A stretch of DNA of 64,000 bases, from the NCBI RefSeq assembly GCF_003601925.1, contig NZ_QZWH01000022.1:1-64000 (forward strand), written 5' to 3'. This document shows positions 1 through 9,414 of the stretch, in pieces. The notes beneath the pieces are model-generated. The model searched no databases and was not told the DNA's origin. It saw nothing but the letters and a program-made list of their open reading frames with translations. Made by a program: the position numbers and the translations under genes. The stretch is from Buttiauxella izardii (lineage in GTDB: Bacteria; Pseudomonadota; Gammaproteobacteria; Enterobacterales; Enterobacteriaceae). Each line of letters begins with the position of its first letter. The stretch's first letter is position 1.

Positions 1-77
1 AGAGGGACTTGAACCCTCACGTCCGTAAGAACACTAACACCTGAAGCTAGCGCGTCTACCAATTCCGCCACCTTCGC
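1..77 (-). tRNA. tRNA-Leu(CAG), 3' end cut by window edge
   Basis: Read on the minus strand, the sequence starts GCGAAGG at 77 and carries a class II leucine D-loop region, an anticodon arm with CAG in the loop, the long variable arm and most of the T arm; the acceptor 3' side and CCA lie outside the window. It decodes CUG leucine codons. In E. coli the tandem leuQPV tRNA-Leu genes lie beside rsmC in the same orientation, so further copies are likely just outside. The copy seen is promoter-proximal, because a strong promoter lies directly upstream of it. Confidence 0.95.
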
Positions 78-108
78 ATACCCACAACACCGAAGTATTG
101 TAACCACG

Positions 109-143
109 GAGGCGCATTCTAGATGTTTTCTGCGCGTCGTCAA
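109..143 (-). promoter_or_regulatory. stable-RNA promoter of the tRNA-Leu operon
   Basis: On the minus strand a TTGACG -35 box (138-143) is separated by 16 bp from a TAGAAT -10 box (116-121). It is followed by a GC-rich stretch, GCGCCTCC, at the start site. A short spacer and GC-rich discriminator are typical of rRNA/tRNA promoters under ppGpp control. Start-site position and stringent control are inferred. Confidence 0.75.
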
Positions 144-154
144 CAGTTAATTTG

Positions 155-188
155 GTGCCGCTTTTCTAATCGCTGTAAAAAGCGGCAC
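155..188. other. hairpin between rsmC and tRNA-Leu promoter
   Basis: An 11-bp perfect inverted repeat, GTGCCGCTTTT (155-165) and its complement (178-188), lies just downstream of rsmC. There is no U-tract after the stem in the rsmC direction, so it may act as a 3' end processing or weak termination structure for rsmC rather than a standard terminator. Confidence 0.5.
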
Positions 189-209
189 TATGCGAAGAAA
201 GCAGCGAGG

Positions 210-1241
210 TTAGCGCTTCTTCACTCCACGCATTACAACAGAGCGGTAAACTTTGAAACGGCCTGTTTGCGCGATAACTTCGTGGTTGCCGAAGGTTTCA
301 TCCAACACGTCCGGATACGCCAGGAAGGCGTTTGCCACGATACGCAATTCACCACCCATATTCAGATGACGAACCGCACCACGAATCAGCTGATGCGCGG
401 CATCCAGGCTGGTTTGCAGGCCATCATGGAACGGCGGGTTGGAGATAATCATGTCGAAACGGCCATTCACTTCGGAATAGACGTTGCTGGCGATGACTTC
501 GCCTTCGATTTCATTGGCGGCAAGCGTTGCGCGGCTTGCTGCAACGGCAGGGGCCGAAACATCACACAGAGTCAGACGGACTTTCGGAGAATGTTTCGCC
601 AGCGTCACTGCCAGCACACCTGCGCCACAACCGACATCCAGCACTTTGCCTTTGGTATGCGGAGTGAGCGTGGAAAGCAGCAATTTACTGCCGGTGTCCA
701 GGCCATCACGGCTAAACACGCCCGGCAGAGTTTTGATGGTCATATCGTTGTGCTGATACTCATCCCACCAGGAATGCTCATCAAACTGCGGTTGTTTTTC
801 CAGTTGACCATGATAGAAGCCGCAACGACGCGCGCTGTCGATTTTATTGAGCGGGCAGAATTCGGCGAGCATTTGCTCAGCGCTACGTACACCGCTACGG
901 TTTTCACCGACCACAAAAATATCGGAGCCAATCGGCATCAACGACAGAATGTTCATCAACTGGAACTGAGCTTCTGGCTTGTTCTTCGGCCAGTAGTAAA
1001 TCAGGGTATCGCAATCGCCCAAGGTGCTGGCATCAGCCACCAGGCCATATTGCGCGTCTTCGCCCATCTGTGCGCTCAAAACCTGCCAGTGGTGATATTG
1101 TTGTGTGTGAACGCGACTGACAGCCGTTTCGAAACGGGCTGGCAGGTCGTCTTGTAAATCACCGGCAAACAGCACGCGGCTCTCGGTAAAATCATCGCTA
1201 TGGCGCAGCAGCACTTCACTTGCCGGGGTTAACGCAGTCAT
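210..1241 (-). CDS. rsmC: 16S rRNA m2G1207 methyltransferase RsmC
   Basis: RsmC methylates N2 of G1207 in 16S rRNA within the 30S subunit, using S-adenosylmethionine. The 343-aa protein has the family's two-part layout: a degenerate N-terminal methyltransferase-like half (with [14 protein letters not shown]) and a catalytic C-terminal Rossmann half. SAM motif [11 protein letters not shown] lies near residue 200 and the catalytic ISNPPFHDG motif near residue 265. I chose ATG at 1241, with an AGGAG ribosome site, over a TTG one codon upstream; this gives the E. coli length. It is divergent from holD across an ERIC element. Confidence 0.97.
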   Translation of the reverse strand: MTALTPASEVLLRHSDDFTESRVLFAGDLQDDLPARFETAVSRVHTQQYHHWQVLSAQMGEDAQYGLVADASTLGDCDTLIYYWPKNKPEAQFQLMNILSLMPIGSDIFVVGENRSGVRSAEQMLAEFCPLNKIDSARRCGFYHGQLEKQPQFDEHSWWDEYQHNDMTIKTLPGVFSRDGLDTGSKLLLSTLTPHTKGKVLDVGCGAGVLAVTLAKHSPKVRLTLCDVSAPAVAASRATLAANEIEGEVIASNVYSEVNGRFDMIISNPPFHDGLQTSLDAAHQLIRGAVRHLNMGGELRIVANAFLAYPDVLDETFGNHEVIAQTGRFKVYRSVVMRGVKKR

Positions 1242-1280
1242 CAAATTACTCCTGGGAAATCAGAACCGGGATTATACACT

Positions 1281-1402
1281 TCTTACTCGAAGTTGCAGCG
1301 GCGTTCACTGCACTCATTCACCCGAATCACTTACTCAAGTAAGCTCATCGGGATGACTTCGTTTGTTGCCTTGCTGCCACTCCGATTAATTCGTGTAATC
1401 GA
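1281..1402. repeat. diverged ERIC (enterobacterial repetitive intergenic consensus) element
   Basis: About 122 bp between divergent rsmC and holD has the ERIC core: TCACTTACTCAAGTAAGCTC flanked by CCCGA and TCGGG arms. The arms differ from the consensus CCCCAG/CTGGGG but still pair with each other. A closer-to-consensus copy is at 10393-10518. ERICs are non-autonomous inverted repeats found mainly in enterobacterial intergenic DNA, often transcribed within mRNAs. Confidence 0.85.
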
Positions 1403-1472
1403 GCTTTAATGGCGCATATTCGATGAATTTGCTATATTTGCGCCCCAATTGGCACTCTCAACAGGTTTCGCT

Positions 1473-1895
1473 ATGCCTCAAATACCTTTGCGACGTGACT
1501 GGTTGTTACAACAACTGGGCATTACCCAATGGGAGCTGCGACGCCCGGCCGCGTTAAAGGGCGAAATTGCTGTCTCACTGCATGAAAACGTCAAATTATT
1601 GATGGTTGCCGAAGACCTTCCAGACTTAAGCGATCCGTTGGTTAACGATGTTTTGCGCAGTCTGAATCTGAGCGCACAGCAAGTGATGCAACTGACGCCT
1701 GAACGAGCCGCGATGCTGCCAACTGACAGCCGCTGTAATAGCTGGCGATTGGGTGTGAGTGAACAACTCCCCATTCCCGGTGCACAGTTGGCGACTCCCG
1801 AATTAAACGAGCTTTATGAAAATGGCGCGGCACGACAAGCGCTGTGGCAGCAAATTTGCGAACATGAAAACGATTTCTTCCCTCACCACCAGTGA
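1473..1895 (+). CDS. holD: DNA polymerase III psi subunit HolD
   Basis: Psi (140 aa here, 137 in E. coli) binds chi (HolC) and the tau/gamma clamp loader, linking it to SSB on the lagging strand. The N-terminal RRDWLLQQLGITQWELRRP segment (residues 7-24) and the C-terminal ALWQQICEHENDFFP tail are diagnostic. ATG at 1473 gives the family N-terminus; a TTG eight codons upstream is rejected. The 3' end overlaps rimI by 32 bp, as in E. coli, which couples the two genes. Confidence 0.95.
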   Translation: MPQIPLRRDWLLQQLGITQWELRRPAALKGEIAVSLHENVKLLMVAEDLPDLSDPLVNDVLRSLNLSAQQVMQLTPERAAMLPTDSRCNSWRLGVSEQLPIPGAQLATPELNELYENGAARQALWQQICEHENDFFPHHQ

Positions 1896-2307
1896 CTTGA
1901 GCTCGGCTTACGCCATTGAACTTCGCAGCCATGCTTTCCCATGGAGTGAAAAAACCTTCGCCAGTAACGAAGGTGAACGCTATTTGAATTTTCGTCTCGA
2001 CGTAGACGGCAAAATGGCGGCGTTTGCGGTGACACAAGTCGTGTTGGATGAAGCGACATTATTTAATATTGCGGTCGATCCTGATTTTCAACGTCAGGGT
2101 TTGGGCCGTCAGTTGCTGGAGCATTTAATCAGCGAACTGGAAAAGCGTGATGTGTTTACCCTGTGGCTTGAAGTGCGCGCGTCAAATACGGCTGCGATTG
2201 CACTTTATGAAAGCCTGGGCTTTAACGAGGCGACGATTCGCCGCAACTATTACCCCACAAAAGAGGGTCGCGAAGATGCCATCATCATGGCATTACCGTT
2301 AGGCTAA
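1864..2307 (+). CDS. rimI: ribosomal protein S18-alanine N-acetyltransferase RimI
   Basis: RimI is a GNAT-fold enzyme that acetylates the N-terminal alanine of ribosomal protein S18. The 147-aa product shows the acetyl-CoA loop RQGLGRQLLEHLI (about residues 77-89) and the late GNAT motif with ALYESLGF and the conserved NYYP. The start at 1864 lies inside holD (out of frame) and yields the E. coli-like N-terminus MKTISSL; upstream in-frame starts would add non-family residues. It is cotranscribed with holD and yjjG (18-bp gap). Confidence 0.95.
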   Translation: MKTISSLTTSDLSSAYAIELRSHAFPWSEKTFASNEGERYLNFRLDVDGKMAAFAVTQVVLDEATLFNIAVDPDFQRQGLGRQLLEHLISELEKRDVFTLWLEVRASNTAAIALYESLGFNEATIRRNYYPTKEGREDAIIMALPLG

Positions 2308-2325
2308 TTTGAAAAAGGTGTGTTG

Positions 2326-3003
2326 ATGAACTGGGACTGGATTTTATTTGATGCTGACGAAACGTTGTTTACTTTTGACGCGTTCGGCGGCTTGCAGCGG
2401 ATGTTTCTTGATTATAGCGTGACGTTTACCGCTGAAGATTTCCAGGATTACCAGGCTGTTAACAAACCTTTGTGGGTCGATTATCAGAACGGTGCCATAA
2501 GCGCTCTTCACTTACAGCATCAGCGTTTTCAGGGTTGGTCAGAAAGACTGGCAGTGCCTGCGGGCGATTTAAATGCCGCGTTTCTTAACGCCATGGCGGA
2601 GATTTGTGTGCCATTGCCGGGCGCGGTGTCGTTGCTTAATGCTCTAAAAGATAAAGTCAAAATCGGCATTATCACCAATGGCTTTACGGCGTTGCAGCAA
2701 ATTCGCCTCGAGCGCACCGGCCTGCGCGACTACTTCGATTTGCTGGTGATTTCCGAGCAAGTCGGTGTCGCGAAACCTGATAGTAAAATTTTTGACTATA
2801 CCTTTGAGCAAATGGGCCATCCACCGCGTGACCGCGTATTGATGGTTGGCGATACCGCCGAGTCCGATATTTTGGGCGGCATGAATGCAGGAATCGCCAC
2901 CTGTTGGCTCAATGCTCACGCAAGAAGCTTGCCGGAAGGCATTATGCCAACCTGGGAAGTGGCCTCACTCAATGAACTGGAGCGATTGTTGTGTAATTCA
3001 TGA
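2326..3003 (+). CDS. yjjG: HAD-family pyrimidine nucleotidase YjjG
   Basis: YjjG is a house-cleaning 5'-nucleotidase of the haloacid dehalogenase superfamily that dephosphorylates dUMP, dTMP and non-canonical pyrimidine nucleotides. HAD motif I is FDADETLF (residues 7-14), motif II is IITNGF near 113, motif III lysine is in VAKPDSKIF, and motif IV is [12 protein letters not shown] near 178. Start ATG 2326 follows AAAAAGG and gives 225 aa, the E. coli length; GTG and TTG immediately upstream are ignored. Last gene of the holD-rimI-yjjG unit. Confidence 0.95.
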   Translation: MNWDWILFDADETLFTFDAFGGLQRMFLDYSVTFTAEDFQDYQAVNKPLWVDYQNGAISALHLQHQRFQGWSERLAVPAGDLNAAFLNAMAEICVPLPGAVSLLNALKDKVKIGIITNGFTALQQIRLERTGLRDYFDLLVISEQVGVAKPDSKIFDYTFEQMGHPPRDRVLMVGDTAESDILGGMNAGIATCWLNAHARSLPEGIMPTWEVASLNELERLLCNS

Positions 3004-3109
3004 TTATCGACACCGATTGTTAAACCTGACCTGATGGGTAAAATAGCCGCCAGGTAATGTTCATTTGCCGCACAGCAACCTCTGTGCGCAATTCACAGAA
3101 GATTTCATT

Positions 3110-4699
3110 ATGACTTTGTCTCCTTTTTTGCAAGAAGTGGGGAAACGCCGCACTTTTGCGATCATTTCTCACCCGGATGCCGGTAAAACGACCATCACTG
3201 AAAAAGTGTTGCTGTTCGGACACGCCATCCAAACCGCAGGTACGGTAAAAGGCCGTGGCTCCAGCCAGCATGCTAAATCTGACTGGATGGAAATGGAAAA
3301 GCAGCGTGGTATTTCGATTACCACATCGGTCATGCAATTCCCGTATCACGATTGCCTGGTTAACCTGCTCGATACCCCAGGGCACGAGGACTTCTCCGAA
3401 GATACCTATCGTACTCTGACCGCCGTCGACTGCTGTTTGATGGTTATCGACGCCGCGAAAGGTGTAGAAGATCGTACCCGTAAGCTGATGGAAGTTACCC
3501 GTCTGCGCGATACGCCAATCCTCACCTTTATGAACAAACTCGACCGCGATATCCGCGATCCGATGGAAGTGATGGACGAAGTTGAACGTGAGCTAAAAAT
3601 CGCCTGTTCGCCAATCACCTGGCCAATCGGCTGCGGCAAATTGTTCAAAGGCGTTTATCACCTTTATAAAGACGAAACCTATCTCTACCAGACCGGTAAA
3701 GGTCACACCATTCAGGACGTGCGCATTGTTAAAGGGTTAAACAACCCTGATTTAGATGCCGCTGTCGGTGAAGATCTGGCCGCGCAATTGCGTGACGAAC
3801 TGGAACTGGTTCAGGGTGCTTCCCACGAATTTGACCGTGAATTGTTCCTTGAAGGCGAGCTGACGCCGGTATTCTTCGGTACAGCATTGGGCAACTTTGG
3901 TGTTGACCATATGCTCGATGGCCTGGTTGATTGGGCGCCAGCACCAATGCCGCGTAAAACGGATTCCCGCGAAGTGAAAGCGGAAGAAGATAAGTTTACC
4001 GGCTTCGTATTTAAGATTCAGGCCAACATGGACCCGAAACACCGTGACCGCGTGGCATTTATGCGTGTGGTTTCCGGTAAATACGAAAAAGGCATGAAGC
4101 TGCGCCAGGTTCGTACCGGTAAAGATGTGGTGATTTCTGACGCGTTGACCTTTATGGCGGGTGATCGTTCTCACGTTGAAGAAGCGTATCCGGGCGACAT
4201 CATCGGCTTGCACAACCACGGCACCATCCAGATTGGTGATACCTTCACGCAAGGCGAGATGATGAAGTTCACCGGTATTCCGAACTTCGCACCGGAACTG
4301 TTCCGCCGTATTCGTCTGCGTGATCCGCTCAAACAGAAGCAGTTGCTCAAAGGTCTGGTGCAGCTTTCTGAAGAAGGCGCGGTGCAGGTGTTCCGTCCAA
4401 TCGCTAACAACGATCTGATTGTTGGCGCGGTCGGTGTGCTGCAGTTTGATGTGGTTGTGGCGCGTCTGAAAAGCGAATACAACGTGGAAGCGATTTACGA
4501 ATCCGTCAACGTATCCACGGCGCGCTGGGTTGAAAGCACCGACGTGAAGAAGTTTGAAGAATTCAAACGGAAAAACGAAATGCAGTTGGCTCTCGATGGC
4601 GGCGACAACCTCGCTTATATCGCTCCAACCATGGTCAACCTGAACCTGACGCAAGATCGTTACCCGGAAGTGACCTTCCGTAAAACTCGCGAGCACTAA
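3110..4699 (+). CDS. prfC: peptide chain release factor RF3
   Basis: RF3 is a translational GTPase that recycles RF1/RF2 from the ribosome after peptide release. It has 529 aa, the same as E. coli. G1 is SHPDAGKTT (residues 19-27), G2 lies in the RGISITTS segment, G3 is DTPGHEDFS, and G4 is NKLDRD near 142; domains II and III follow. The chosen ATG starts [10 protein letters not shown] and is in the family position; an earlier in-frame start would add 15 unrelated residues. Apparently monocistronic. Confidence 0.97.
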   Translation: MTLSPFLQEVGKRRTFAIISHPDAGKTTITEKVLLFGHAIQTAGTVKGRGSSQHAKSDWMEMEKQRGISITTSVMQFPYHDCLVNLLDTPGHEDFSEDTYRTLTAVDCCLMVIDAAKGVEDRTRKLMEVTRLRDTPILTFMNKLDRDIRDPMEVMDEVERELKIACSPITWPIGCGKLFKGVYHLYKDETYLYQTGKGHTIQDVRIVKGLNNPDLDAAVGEDLAAQLRDELELVQGASHEFDRELFLEGELTPVFFGTALGNFGVDHMLDGLVDWAPAPMPRKTDSREVKAEEDKFTGFVFKIQANMDPKHRDRVAFMRVVSGKYEKGMKLRQVRTGKDVVISDALTFMAGDRSHVEEAYPGDIIGLHNHGTIQIGDTFTQGEMMKFTGIPNFAPELFRRIRLRDPLKQKQLLKGLVQLSEEGAVQVFRPIANNDLIVGAVGVLQFDVVVARLKSEYNVEAIYESVNVSTARWVESTDVKKFEEFKRKNEMQLALDGGDNLAYIAPTMVNLNLTQDRYPEVTFRKTREH

Positions 4700-4709
4700 T
4701 CGTCTCTCA

Positions 4710-4742
4710 GGGCGCGGCAGCCGTCGCGTCCTGCTACTTTTC
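4710..4742 (+). terminator. possible prfC terminator
   Basis: GGGCGCGGC (4710-4718) can pair with GTCGCGTCC (4723-4731) with two G-U pairs and a 4-nt loop. It is followed by a pyrimidine-rich stretch with only a short T-run, so termination strength is uncertain. Confidence 0.45.
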
Positions 4743-5041
4743 CCATCTTATTAATCCCTTACGGATTGTTCTTAATTTCCTGCTTTTCCCTCATGTTCAT
4801 CCCATTCCGCCATGCAATTCCGTGATTGTTGTCTATATTTAACAAACCAGTGACAAATTAGGTGGTCGAATATGCCGGGGTAACGAAGGTTTCTGGCAAC
4901 TTCTTTCACAATGATTTTAATTGGCGTTATTAAAAACTGAACGGAAAATTTTTAGGCCGTATCACTTGGCCTGATGTTTAAGGAAAGCCGTTACGTAAAG
5001 GCTTGTGCTCAAATTGTGAGCAAAACTATAGGAATTAATCG
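4743..5041 (+). promoter_or_regulatory. osmY upstream region and long leader
   Basis: This AT-rich stretch holds no gene. It ends in GGAATT just before the osmY ATG. In E. coli osmY is strongly RpoS-dependent and modulated by Lrp, CRP and IHF. A CTATATT element at 4833-4839 is a plausible extended -10 for sigma-S/sigma-70, which would give a leader of about 200 nt. Start site and regulators are inferred; the sequence alone does not prove them. Confidence 0.4.
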
Positions 5042-5659
5042 ATGACTATGACTACGACTAAGATTTCTAAAACTCTGTTAGCTGTTGTTCTTGGCTCAGT
5101 TCTGGCAAGCGGAAGCGCTTTTGCTGAAGACACTATGCTTAACAAGACAGAATCCACAGCGGACACAGCAGGCCAAAAAATTGATAGTTCTGTAAAAGAC
5201 GTCGGTAATTTCATGGATGACAGCTCTATCACTGCGAAAGTGAAAGCCGCGCTGGTCGATCACGACAATATCAAAAGCACCGATATCTCAGTGAAAACCG
5301 ACAAAAAAGTGGTGACGTTAAGTGGATTTGTCGAAAGCCAGGCTCAGGCTGAGCAGGCGGTAACTGTCGCTAAAGGCGTGGAAGGGGTTTCTTCCGTGAG
5401 CGACAAACTTCATGTCCGTAACGGGACTGACAAATCCGTAAGCGGTTATGCAGGCGATACTGCAACCACTAGCGAAATTAAAGCTAAACTTTTAGCAGAT
5501 GACATCGTTCCTTCACGAAATGTGAAAGTGGAAACCACTGAAGGTGTTGTGCAACTGTCCGGTACTGTGGAATCGAATGCACAGTCTGCACGAGCTGAAA
5601 GTATCGCTAAAGCAGTTGATGGCGTGAAAAGCGTCAAAAACGACCTGAAAGTGAAGTAA
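5042..5659 (+). CDS. osmY: periplasmic osmotically inducible chaperone OsmY
   Basis: OsmY is a periplasmic stress protein, described as a chaperone, made in stationary phase and high osmolarity. Residues 1-28 form a Sec signal peptide ([22 protein letters not shown], cleavage after AFA). Two BON domains follow, about residues 57-125 and 137-204, each with a central LSG(F/T)VES turn and the repeated [10 protein letters not shown]-type helix. Length is 205 aa against 201 in E. coli, the extra residues lying just after the signal peptide. ATG 5042 is preceded by AGGAAT. Confidence 0.96.
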   Translation: MTMTTTKISKTLLAVVLGSVLASGSAFAEDTMLNKTESTADTAGQKIDSSVKDVGNFMDDSSITAKVKAALVDHDNIKSTDISVKTDKKVVTLSGFVESQAQAEQAVTVAKGVEGVSSVSDKLHVRNGTDKSVSGYAGDTATTSEIKAKLLADDIVPSRNVKVETTEGVVQLSGTVESNAQSARAESIAKAVDGVKSVKNDLKVK

Positions 5660-5677
5660 CAGTAATATCGAAACTTT

Positions 5678-5700
5678 CTCCTCCGGCGGCGCCGGGGGAG
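5678..5700 (+). terminator. GC-rich hairpin after osmY
   Basis: CTCCTCCGGC (5678-5687) pairs with GCCGGGGGAG (5691-5700), one G-U pair and a 3-nt loop. No T-run follows, so it may protect the osmY mRNA 3' end or allow read-through into ytjA. Confidence 0.6.
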
Positions 5701-5796
5701 TAGGTCAGCAGCACCGTTACTCAAATATCGCCAATGAGTGCGCATCTGGCACTCATCCAGAAGCGATTCGGGTTCATTATGGTTAAGGAGAAGCTT

Positions 5797-5958
5797 ATGT
5801 TTCGTTGGGGCATTATTTTTCTGGTCATTGCGTTGATTGCAGCAGCACTGGGTTTTGGTACTCTCGCGGGTACTGCGGCAGGTGCAGCAAAAATTGTCTT
5901 CGTGGTAGGTATTATTCTGTTCCTGGTTAGCCTGTTTATGGGTCGAAAGCGCCCATAG
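5797..5958 (+). CDS. ytjA: small DUF1328 membrane protein YtjA
   Basis: A 53-aa inner-membrane protein of unknown function (UPF0391/DUF1328). It consists of two hydrophobic helices, [20 protein letters not shown] and [19 protein letters not shown], joined by a Gly/Ala-rich turn and ending in a basic RKRP tail. ATG 5797 is placed 6 nt after AAGGAG (5785-5790), which decides the start over an upstream in-frame ATG. It lies directly downstream of osmY, as in E. coli. Confidence 0.93.
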   Translation: MFRWGIIFLVIALIAAALGFGTLAGTAAGAAKIVFVVGIILFLVSLFMGRKRP

Positions 5959-5994
5959 CGATTTTTACGTGCTATAACCATTAGAGACAGACCA

Positions 5995-6023
5995 GAGAGC
6001 CAGTCTAATTTAGACTGGCTCTC
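5995..6023 (+). terminator. strong hairpin after ytjA
   Basis: A perfect 13-bp stem (GAGAGCCAGTCTA, 5995-6007, with 6011-6023) and a 3-nt loop separate ytjA from yjjU. The following sequence is only moderately T-rich. Confidence 0.75.
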
Positions 6024-6081
6024 GCGTATTTGATCGACCAATAATAAATAACAAATATTCTTTAGATTAAGGAAGAGCAGG

Positions 6082-7155
6082 GTGGGACAGCGAATACCCG
6101 TAACGCTCGGCAACATTTCGCCGCTGGCGTTAAAAGCGTTTCGTCCCGGTAAACTCGCCATTGTTTGTGAAGGCGGCGGGCAACGTGGGATCTTTACAGC
6201 CGGCGTGCTGGACGAGTTTATGCGCGCTAATTTCAACCCCTTCGATCTCTTCTTAGGCACCTCAGCCGGTGCGCAAAACCTTTCAGCTTATGTCTGCAAC
6301 CAGCCGGGTTACGCCAGAAGAGTCATTACCCGATTTACCACTACACGTGAATTTTTCGATCCTCTGCGCTTTGTGCGCGGCGGGCATCTCATCGATCTTG
6401 ACTGGCTAGTGGAATCGACATCGGCAAAAATTCCCCTTTCAATGGGCACGGCGGAAAAACTGTTTGAATCGGGCAAAGCGTTTTACATGTGCGCCTGCCG
6501 CAGTGATGACTACTCGCCGGGCTACTTTTCGCCCAATAACACCAGCTGGCTAAATATCCTCAAAGCTTCAAGCGCTATCCCTGGTTTTTACCGCACCGGC
6601 GTCGAAATTGAAGGCATTGGCTACCAGGATGGCGGCATCAGCGATGCGATTCCGGTGCGTGAAGCGGTACGTTTGGGAGCCGACACGCTGGTGGTGATCC
6701 GCACCGTACCGTCGCAAATGTATTACACGCCTGAATGGTTTAAACGCATGGAGCGCTGGCTTGGCGACAGCAGCCTGCAACCGCTGCTCAATCTGGTGAA
6801 TCATCATGAAGCCAGCTACCGCGAGATTCAGAGCTTTATTGAAAAGCCGCCGGGTAAGCTGCGCATCTTCGAAATTTACCCGCCGAAAGCGCTGATGAGC
6901 TCAGCGTTAGGGAGTCGCTTACCGGCGCTGAACACCGACTATAAAACGGGGCGTTTATGCGGGCGTTATTTCCTCGCCACCGTTGGCAAACTGCTCACGG
7001 ATAAACCGCCGATAAAACGCCATCGCCCGCGCATTGTGGTGCCTGGCCCGCTGGTGGTTCCATCTGCGATTATCACGCAAGAGCCGTTGTCTAAAGCGGT
7101 GATTGAAACACCTGAAGCTAACGATTCAACGTTTAATAATGAGGATACGGCGTGA
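6082..7155 (+). CDS. yjjU: patatin-like phospholipase family protein YjjU
   Basis: Predicted serine hydrolase of the patatin/RssA group. The oxyanion motif GGGQRGIFTAGVL (about residues 31-43), nucleophile elbow GTSAG near 60-64 and the catalytic Asp in YQDGGISDAIP near 193 form the Ser-Asp dyad. It has 357 aa, as in E. coli. Start is GTG at 6082 after AAGGAAGAG. Its stop overlaps the start of yjjV (GTGA), indicating translational coupling. The physiological substrate is unknown. Confidence 0.94.
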   Translation: MGQRIPVTLGNISPLALKAFRPGKLAIVCEGGGQRGIFTAGVLDEFMRANFNPFDLFLGTSAGAQNLSAYVCNQPGYARRVITRFTTTREFFDPLRFVRGGHLIDLDWLVESTSAKIPLSMGTAEKLFESGKAFYMCACRSDDYSPGYFSPNNTSWLNILKASSAIPGFYRTGVEIEGIGYQDGGISDAIPVREAVRLGADTLVVIRTVPSQMYYTPEWFKRMERWLGDSSLQPLLNLVNHHEASYREIQSFIEKPPGKLRIFEIYPPKALMSSALGSRLPALNTDYKTGRLCGRYFLATVGKLLTDKPPIKRHRPRIVVPGPLVVPSAIITQEPLSKAVIETPEANDSTFNNEDTA

Positions 7156-7931
7156 CGATGACTTTTTACGACACCCATTGTCACTTCGATTTCCCGCCGT
7201 TTAGCGACGATGAAGCCAACAGCCTGGCGCTTGCTGCCCATGCTGGTGTTGAAAAGATCATTGTTCCCGCCATTGAAGCAGACCGGTTTAACACTGTTCT
7301 TGCGCTGGCAGAAAACTACCCTGCGCTGTACGCCGCGCTGGGTTTACACCCGATAGTTATTCATCAGCATAATGATTTGTCTCTGGCTTTGCTTGAACAC
7401 CACTTACAGCAGCGCCCAAAAAAACTGGTCGCCATCGGTGAAATTGGCCTCGACCTGTATATGGAAAATCCGCTGTTTGATAAACAAGAAGCTATGCTGG
7501 ATGCGCAGCTAAAACTGGCAAAACGTTACGACTTGCCGGTGATCCTCCATTCACGCCGTACCCACGATAAACTTGCCGCTCATCTCAAACGCCATGATTT
7601 GCCGCGCACGGGCGTGGTGCATGGCTTTGCAGGCAGCCTGCAACAGGCCGAACGGTTTGTGGCGCTGGGTTACAAAATTGGTGTGGGTGGAACGATAACG
7701 TACCCGCGTGCCAGCAAAACGCGTGACGTGATGGCGCGTTTGCCACTGAGCGCTTTGGTGCTGGAAACTGATGCTCCCGATATGCCAATTAATGGCTGGC
7801 AGGGGCAACCCAATCGCCCGGAACGTATCGCAGACATTTTTCAAACGCTTTGTACTCTACGTTCGGAACCTTCAGATATTCTGGCAAATGCTTTCATTCA
7901 TAATTGTCATGAATTATTCCAACTGAAATAG
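7152..7931 (+). CDS. yjjV: TatD-family metal-dependent hydrolase YjjV
   Basis: TIM-barrel hydrolase of the TatD family (likely DNase/phosphodiesterase). Metal ligands are visible as DTHCHFDFPPF (residues 7-17), GEIGLDL (Glu near 97), HSRRTHDK (near 133), VHGFAG (near 156) and ETDAPDMP (near 207). GTG at 7152 overlaps the yjjU stop and gives 259 aa, the E. coli length; ATG two codons later is an alternative. In E. coli yjjW-yjjI follow; here they are absent. Confidence 0.94.
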   Translation: MTMTFYDTHCHFDFPPFSDDEANSLALAAHAGVEKIIVPAIEADRFNTVLALAENYPALYAALGLHPIVIHQHNDLSLALLEHHLQQRPKKLVAIGEIGLDLYMENPLFDKQEAMLDAQLKLAKRYDLPVILHSRRTHDKLAAHLKRHDLPRTGVVHGFAGSLQQAERFVALGYKIGVGGTITYPRASKTRDVMARLPLSALVLETDAPDMPINGWQGQPNRPERIADIFQTLCTLRSEPSDILANAFIHNCHELFQLK

Positions 7932-7940
7932 TCAGTAACA

Positions 7941-8037
7941 AAATGTGACTTAGCTCACTATATAAGATAAACGTTTCTCTGGATTTGTAGAAATACGTGA
8001 TTGCCATAGCATTTGGCAGGCGGGGTGACGTTATAAT
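7941..8037 (+). promoter_or_regulatory. CRP/CytR-type promoter of the nucleoside transporter gene
   Basis: A strong CRP-like site, TGTGACTTAGCTCACT, lies at 7944-7959. A weaker one (CGTGA-N6-TAGCA) is at 7996-8011, 52 bp apart centre to centre. A TATAAT -10 box sits at 8032-8037 with no good -35. With a start near 8044 the two sites centre at about -92.5 and -40.5, the same geometry as E. coli deoP2, where CytR binds between tandem CRP dimers. CRP and CytR control are inferred from this arrangement. Confidence 0.65.
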
Positions 8038-8098
8038 CCCGCCCGTTGTAGATTTTTAGCTTGGTTGTCTCTTTTCAAACAATACACAGGGATTCTGT

Positions 8099-9376
8099 AT
8101 GCAACTACTCATGGGTTTGATCGGCATGATCGTTCTATTGCTGATCGCGGTTTTGCTTTCCAGTAATCGCAAAGCGATTAATCTGCGCACGGTTATTGGC
8201 GCCTGGATCATTCAAGTTGGTATCGGGGCGTTAATTCTGTATGTCCCGGTCGGCCGTAAAGTTCTGCTGGCGATGTCTGAAGGGGTCGCGAATGTTATCG
8301 GTTACGGTAACGCGGGTATTTCCTTCCTGTTCGGTGGCCTGGTTTCGGACAAAATGTTCGAAGTCTTTGGCGGCGGTGGTTTTGTTTTCGCACTGCGCGT
8401 TCTGCCAATTATCGTCTTCTTCTCCTCACTGATTGCGGTGCTGTATTACCTCGGCATCATGCAGTTTGTGATTCGTATTCTCGGCGGTGGTCTGCGTAAG
8501 ATTCTGAAAACTTCGCGTACCGAATCTCTGTCGGCAACAGCGAATATCTTCGTTGGCCAGACCGAAGCTCCGCTGGTGGTTCGTCCTTATATCGCAACCA
8601 TGACGCGTTCAGAATTGTTCGCGGTAATGTGCGGTGGCCTGGCATCTGTGGCGGGTTCTGTTCTGGCGGGTTACGCGCAAATGGGCGTACCACTGGAATA
8701 CCTGATTGCCGCTTCCTTCATGGCAGCACCTGGCGGCTTACTGTTCGCCAAAATCATCCTGCCGGAAACTGAAACTCCCAACGATGCGCCTGAACTGGAA
8801 TCAATGAAAAACGATCCAGACCGCCCGGCAAACGTGTTGGATGCAGCGGCATCTGGTGCAGCGTCTGGTATGCAACTGGCTCTGAACGTAGGCGCAATGC
8901 TGCTGGCGTTTGTGGCGTTGATTGCCTTGCTGAACGGTATGCTGTCTGGCATCGGCGGTTGGTTTAACTACCCGCAACTGTCTATGGAACTGATTCTGGG
9001 CTGGGTGTTCTCGCCTCTTGCGTGGGTTATCGGTGTGCCATGGAGCGAAGCGAATGTCGCGGGTTCCTTCATCGGCCAGAAACTGATCATCAACGAATTT
9101 GTTGCGTATCTGAACTTCGGCGAATACCTGAAAGATGATGCCACCGTTGCGGCGGCTGGCCTGCAAGTTCTGTCAGATCACACCAAAGCAATTATCTCCT
9201 TCGCCCTGTGTGGTTTTGCTAACCTTTCTTCTATCGCCATCCTGATTGGTGGCCTGGGAAGCATGGCGCCAAACCGTCGCCATGACATTGCACAGCTTGG
9301 CCTGAAGGCCGTAGCCGCAGGTACGTTATCGAACCTGATGAGTGCAACTATTGCCGGTGTCTTCCTGTCAATGTAA
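8099..9376 (+). CDS. concentrative nucleoside transporter (CNT/NupC family, Vibrio CNT-like)
   Basis: An inner-membrane nucleoside symporter of 425 aa, hydrophobic throughout. It has N-terminal helices, a gate and core region, hairpin 1 with [13 protein letters not shown] (base-contacting Gln-Thr-Glu), NEFVAYLNF with the ribose-contacting Glu, and [11 protein letters not shown]. By recall it is closer to Vibrio cholerae CNT, whose structure is known, than to E. coli NupC or NupX. Its position directly before deoC suggests it supplies deoxynucleosides to the Deo enzymes. A terminator separates it from deoC. ATG 8099 is close to an AGGGA site. Symport with sodium rather than protons is possible but undetermined. 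Confidence 0.9.
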   Translation: MQLLMGLIGMIVLLLIAVLLSSNRKAINLRTVIGAWIIQVGIGALILYVPVGRKVLLAMSEGVANVIGYGNAGISFLFGGLVSDKMFEVFGGGGFVFALRVLPIIVFFSSLIAVLYYLGIMQFVIRILGGGLRKILKTSRTESLSATANIFVGQTEAPLVVRPYIATMTRSELFAVMCGGLASVAGSVLAGYAQMGVPLEYLIAASFMAAPGGLLFAKIILPETETPNDAPELESMKNDPDRPANVLDAAASGAASGMQLALNVGAMLLAFVALIALLNGMLSGIGGWFNYPQLSMELILGWVFSPLAWVIGVPWSEANVAGSFIGQKLIINEFVAYLNFGEYLKDDATVAAAGLQVLSDHTKAIISFALCGFANLSSIAILIGGLGSMAPNRRHDIAQLGLKAVAAGTLSNLMSATIAGVFLSM

Positions 9377-9384
9377 TAAGGTGA

Positions 9385-9400
9385 TGTTAAAATTATAACA
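9385..9400 (+). promoter_or_regulatory. upstream DeoR-like operator
   Basis: TGTTAAAATTATAACA differs at one base from the perfect palindrome at 9561-9576 and keeps the TGTTA/TAACA half-site ends of the E. coli DeoR operator (TGTTAGAATTCTAACA). It lies 176 bp upstream of the promoter operator, suited to DNA looping by the octameric repressor. Confidence 0.75.
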
Positions 9401-9414
9401 TCCCTGTGAAATCA

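Noticed and set aside
155-188. Rho-independent terminator of rsmC
   Set aside because: The stem is perfect but no U-tract follows in the rsmC direction, so it is listed only as a hairpin.
123-1157. Long open frame on the plus strand opposite rsmC
   Set aside because: It lies wholly within the antisense of a clear rsmC gene, has no family-like motifs and no plausible start signal.
3752-4696. 314-codon open frame antisense to prfC
   Set aside because: It mirrors RF3 codons, composition is atypical (His/Phe/Gln-rich as expected for antisense), and there is no ribosome site.
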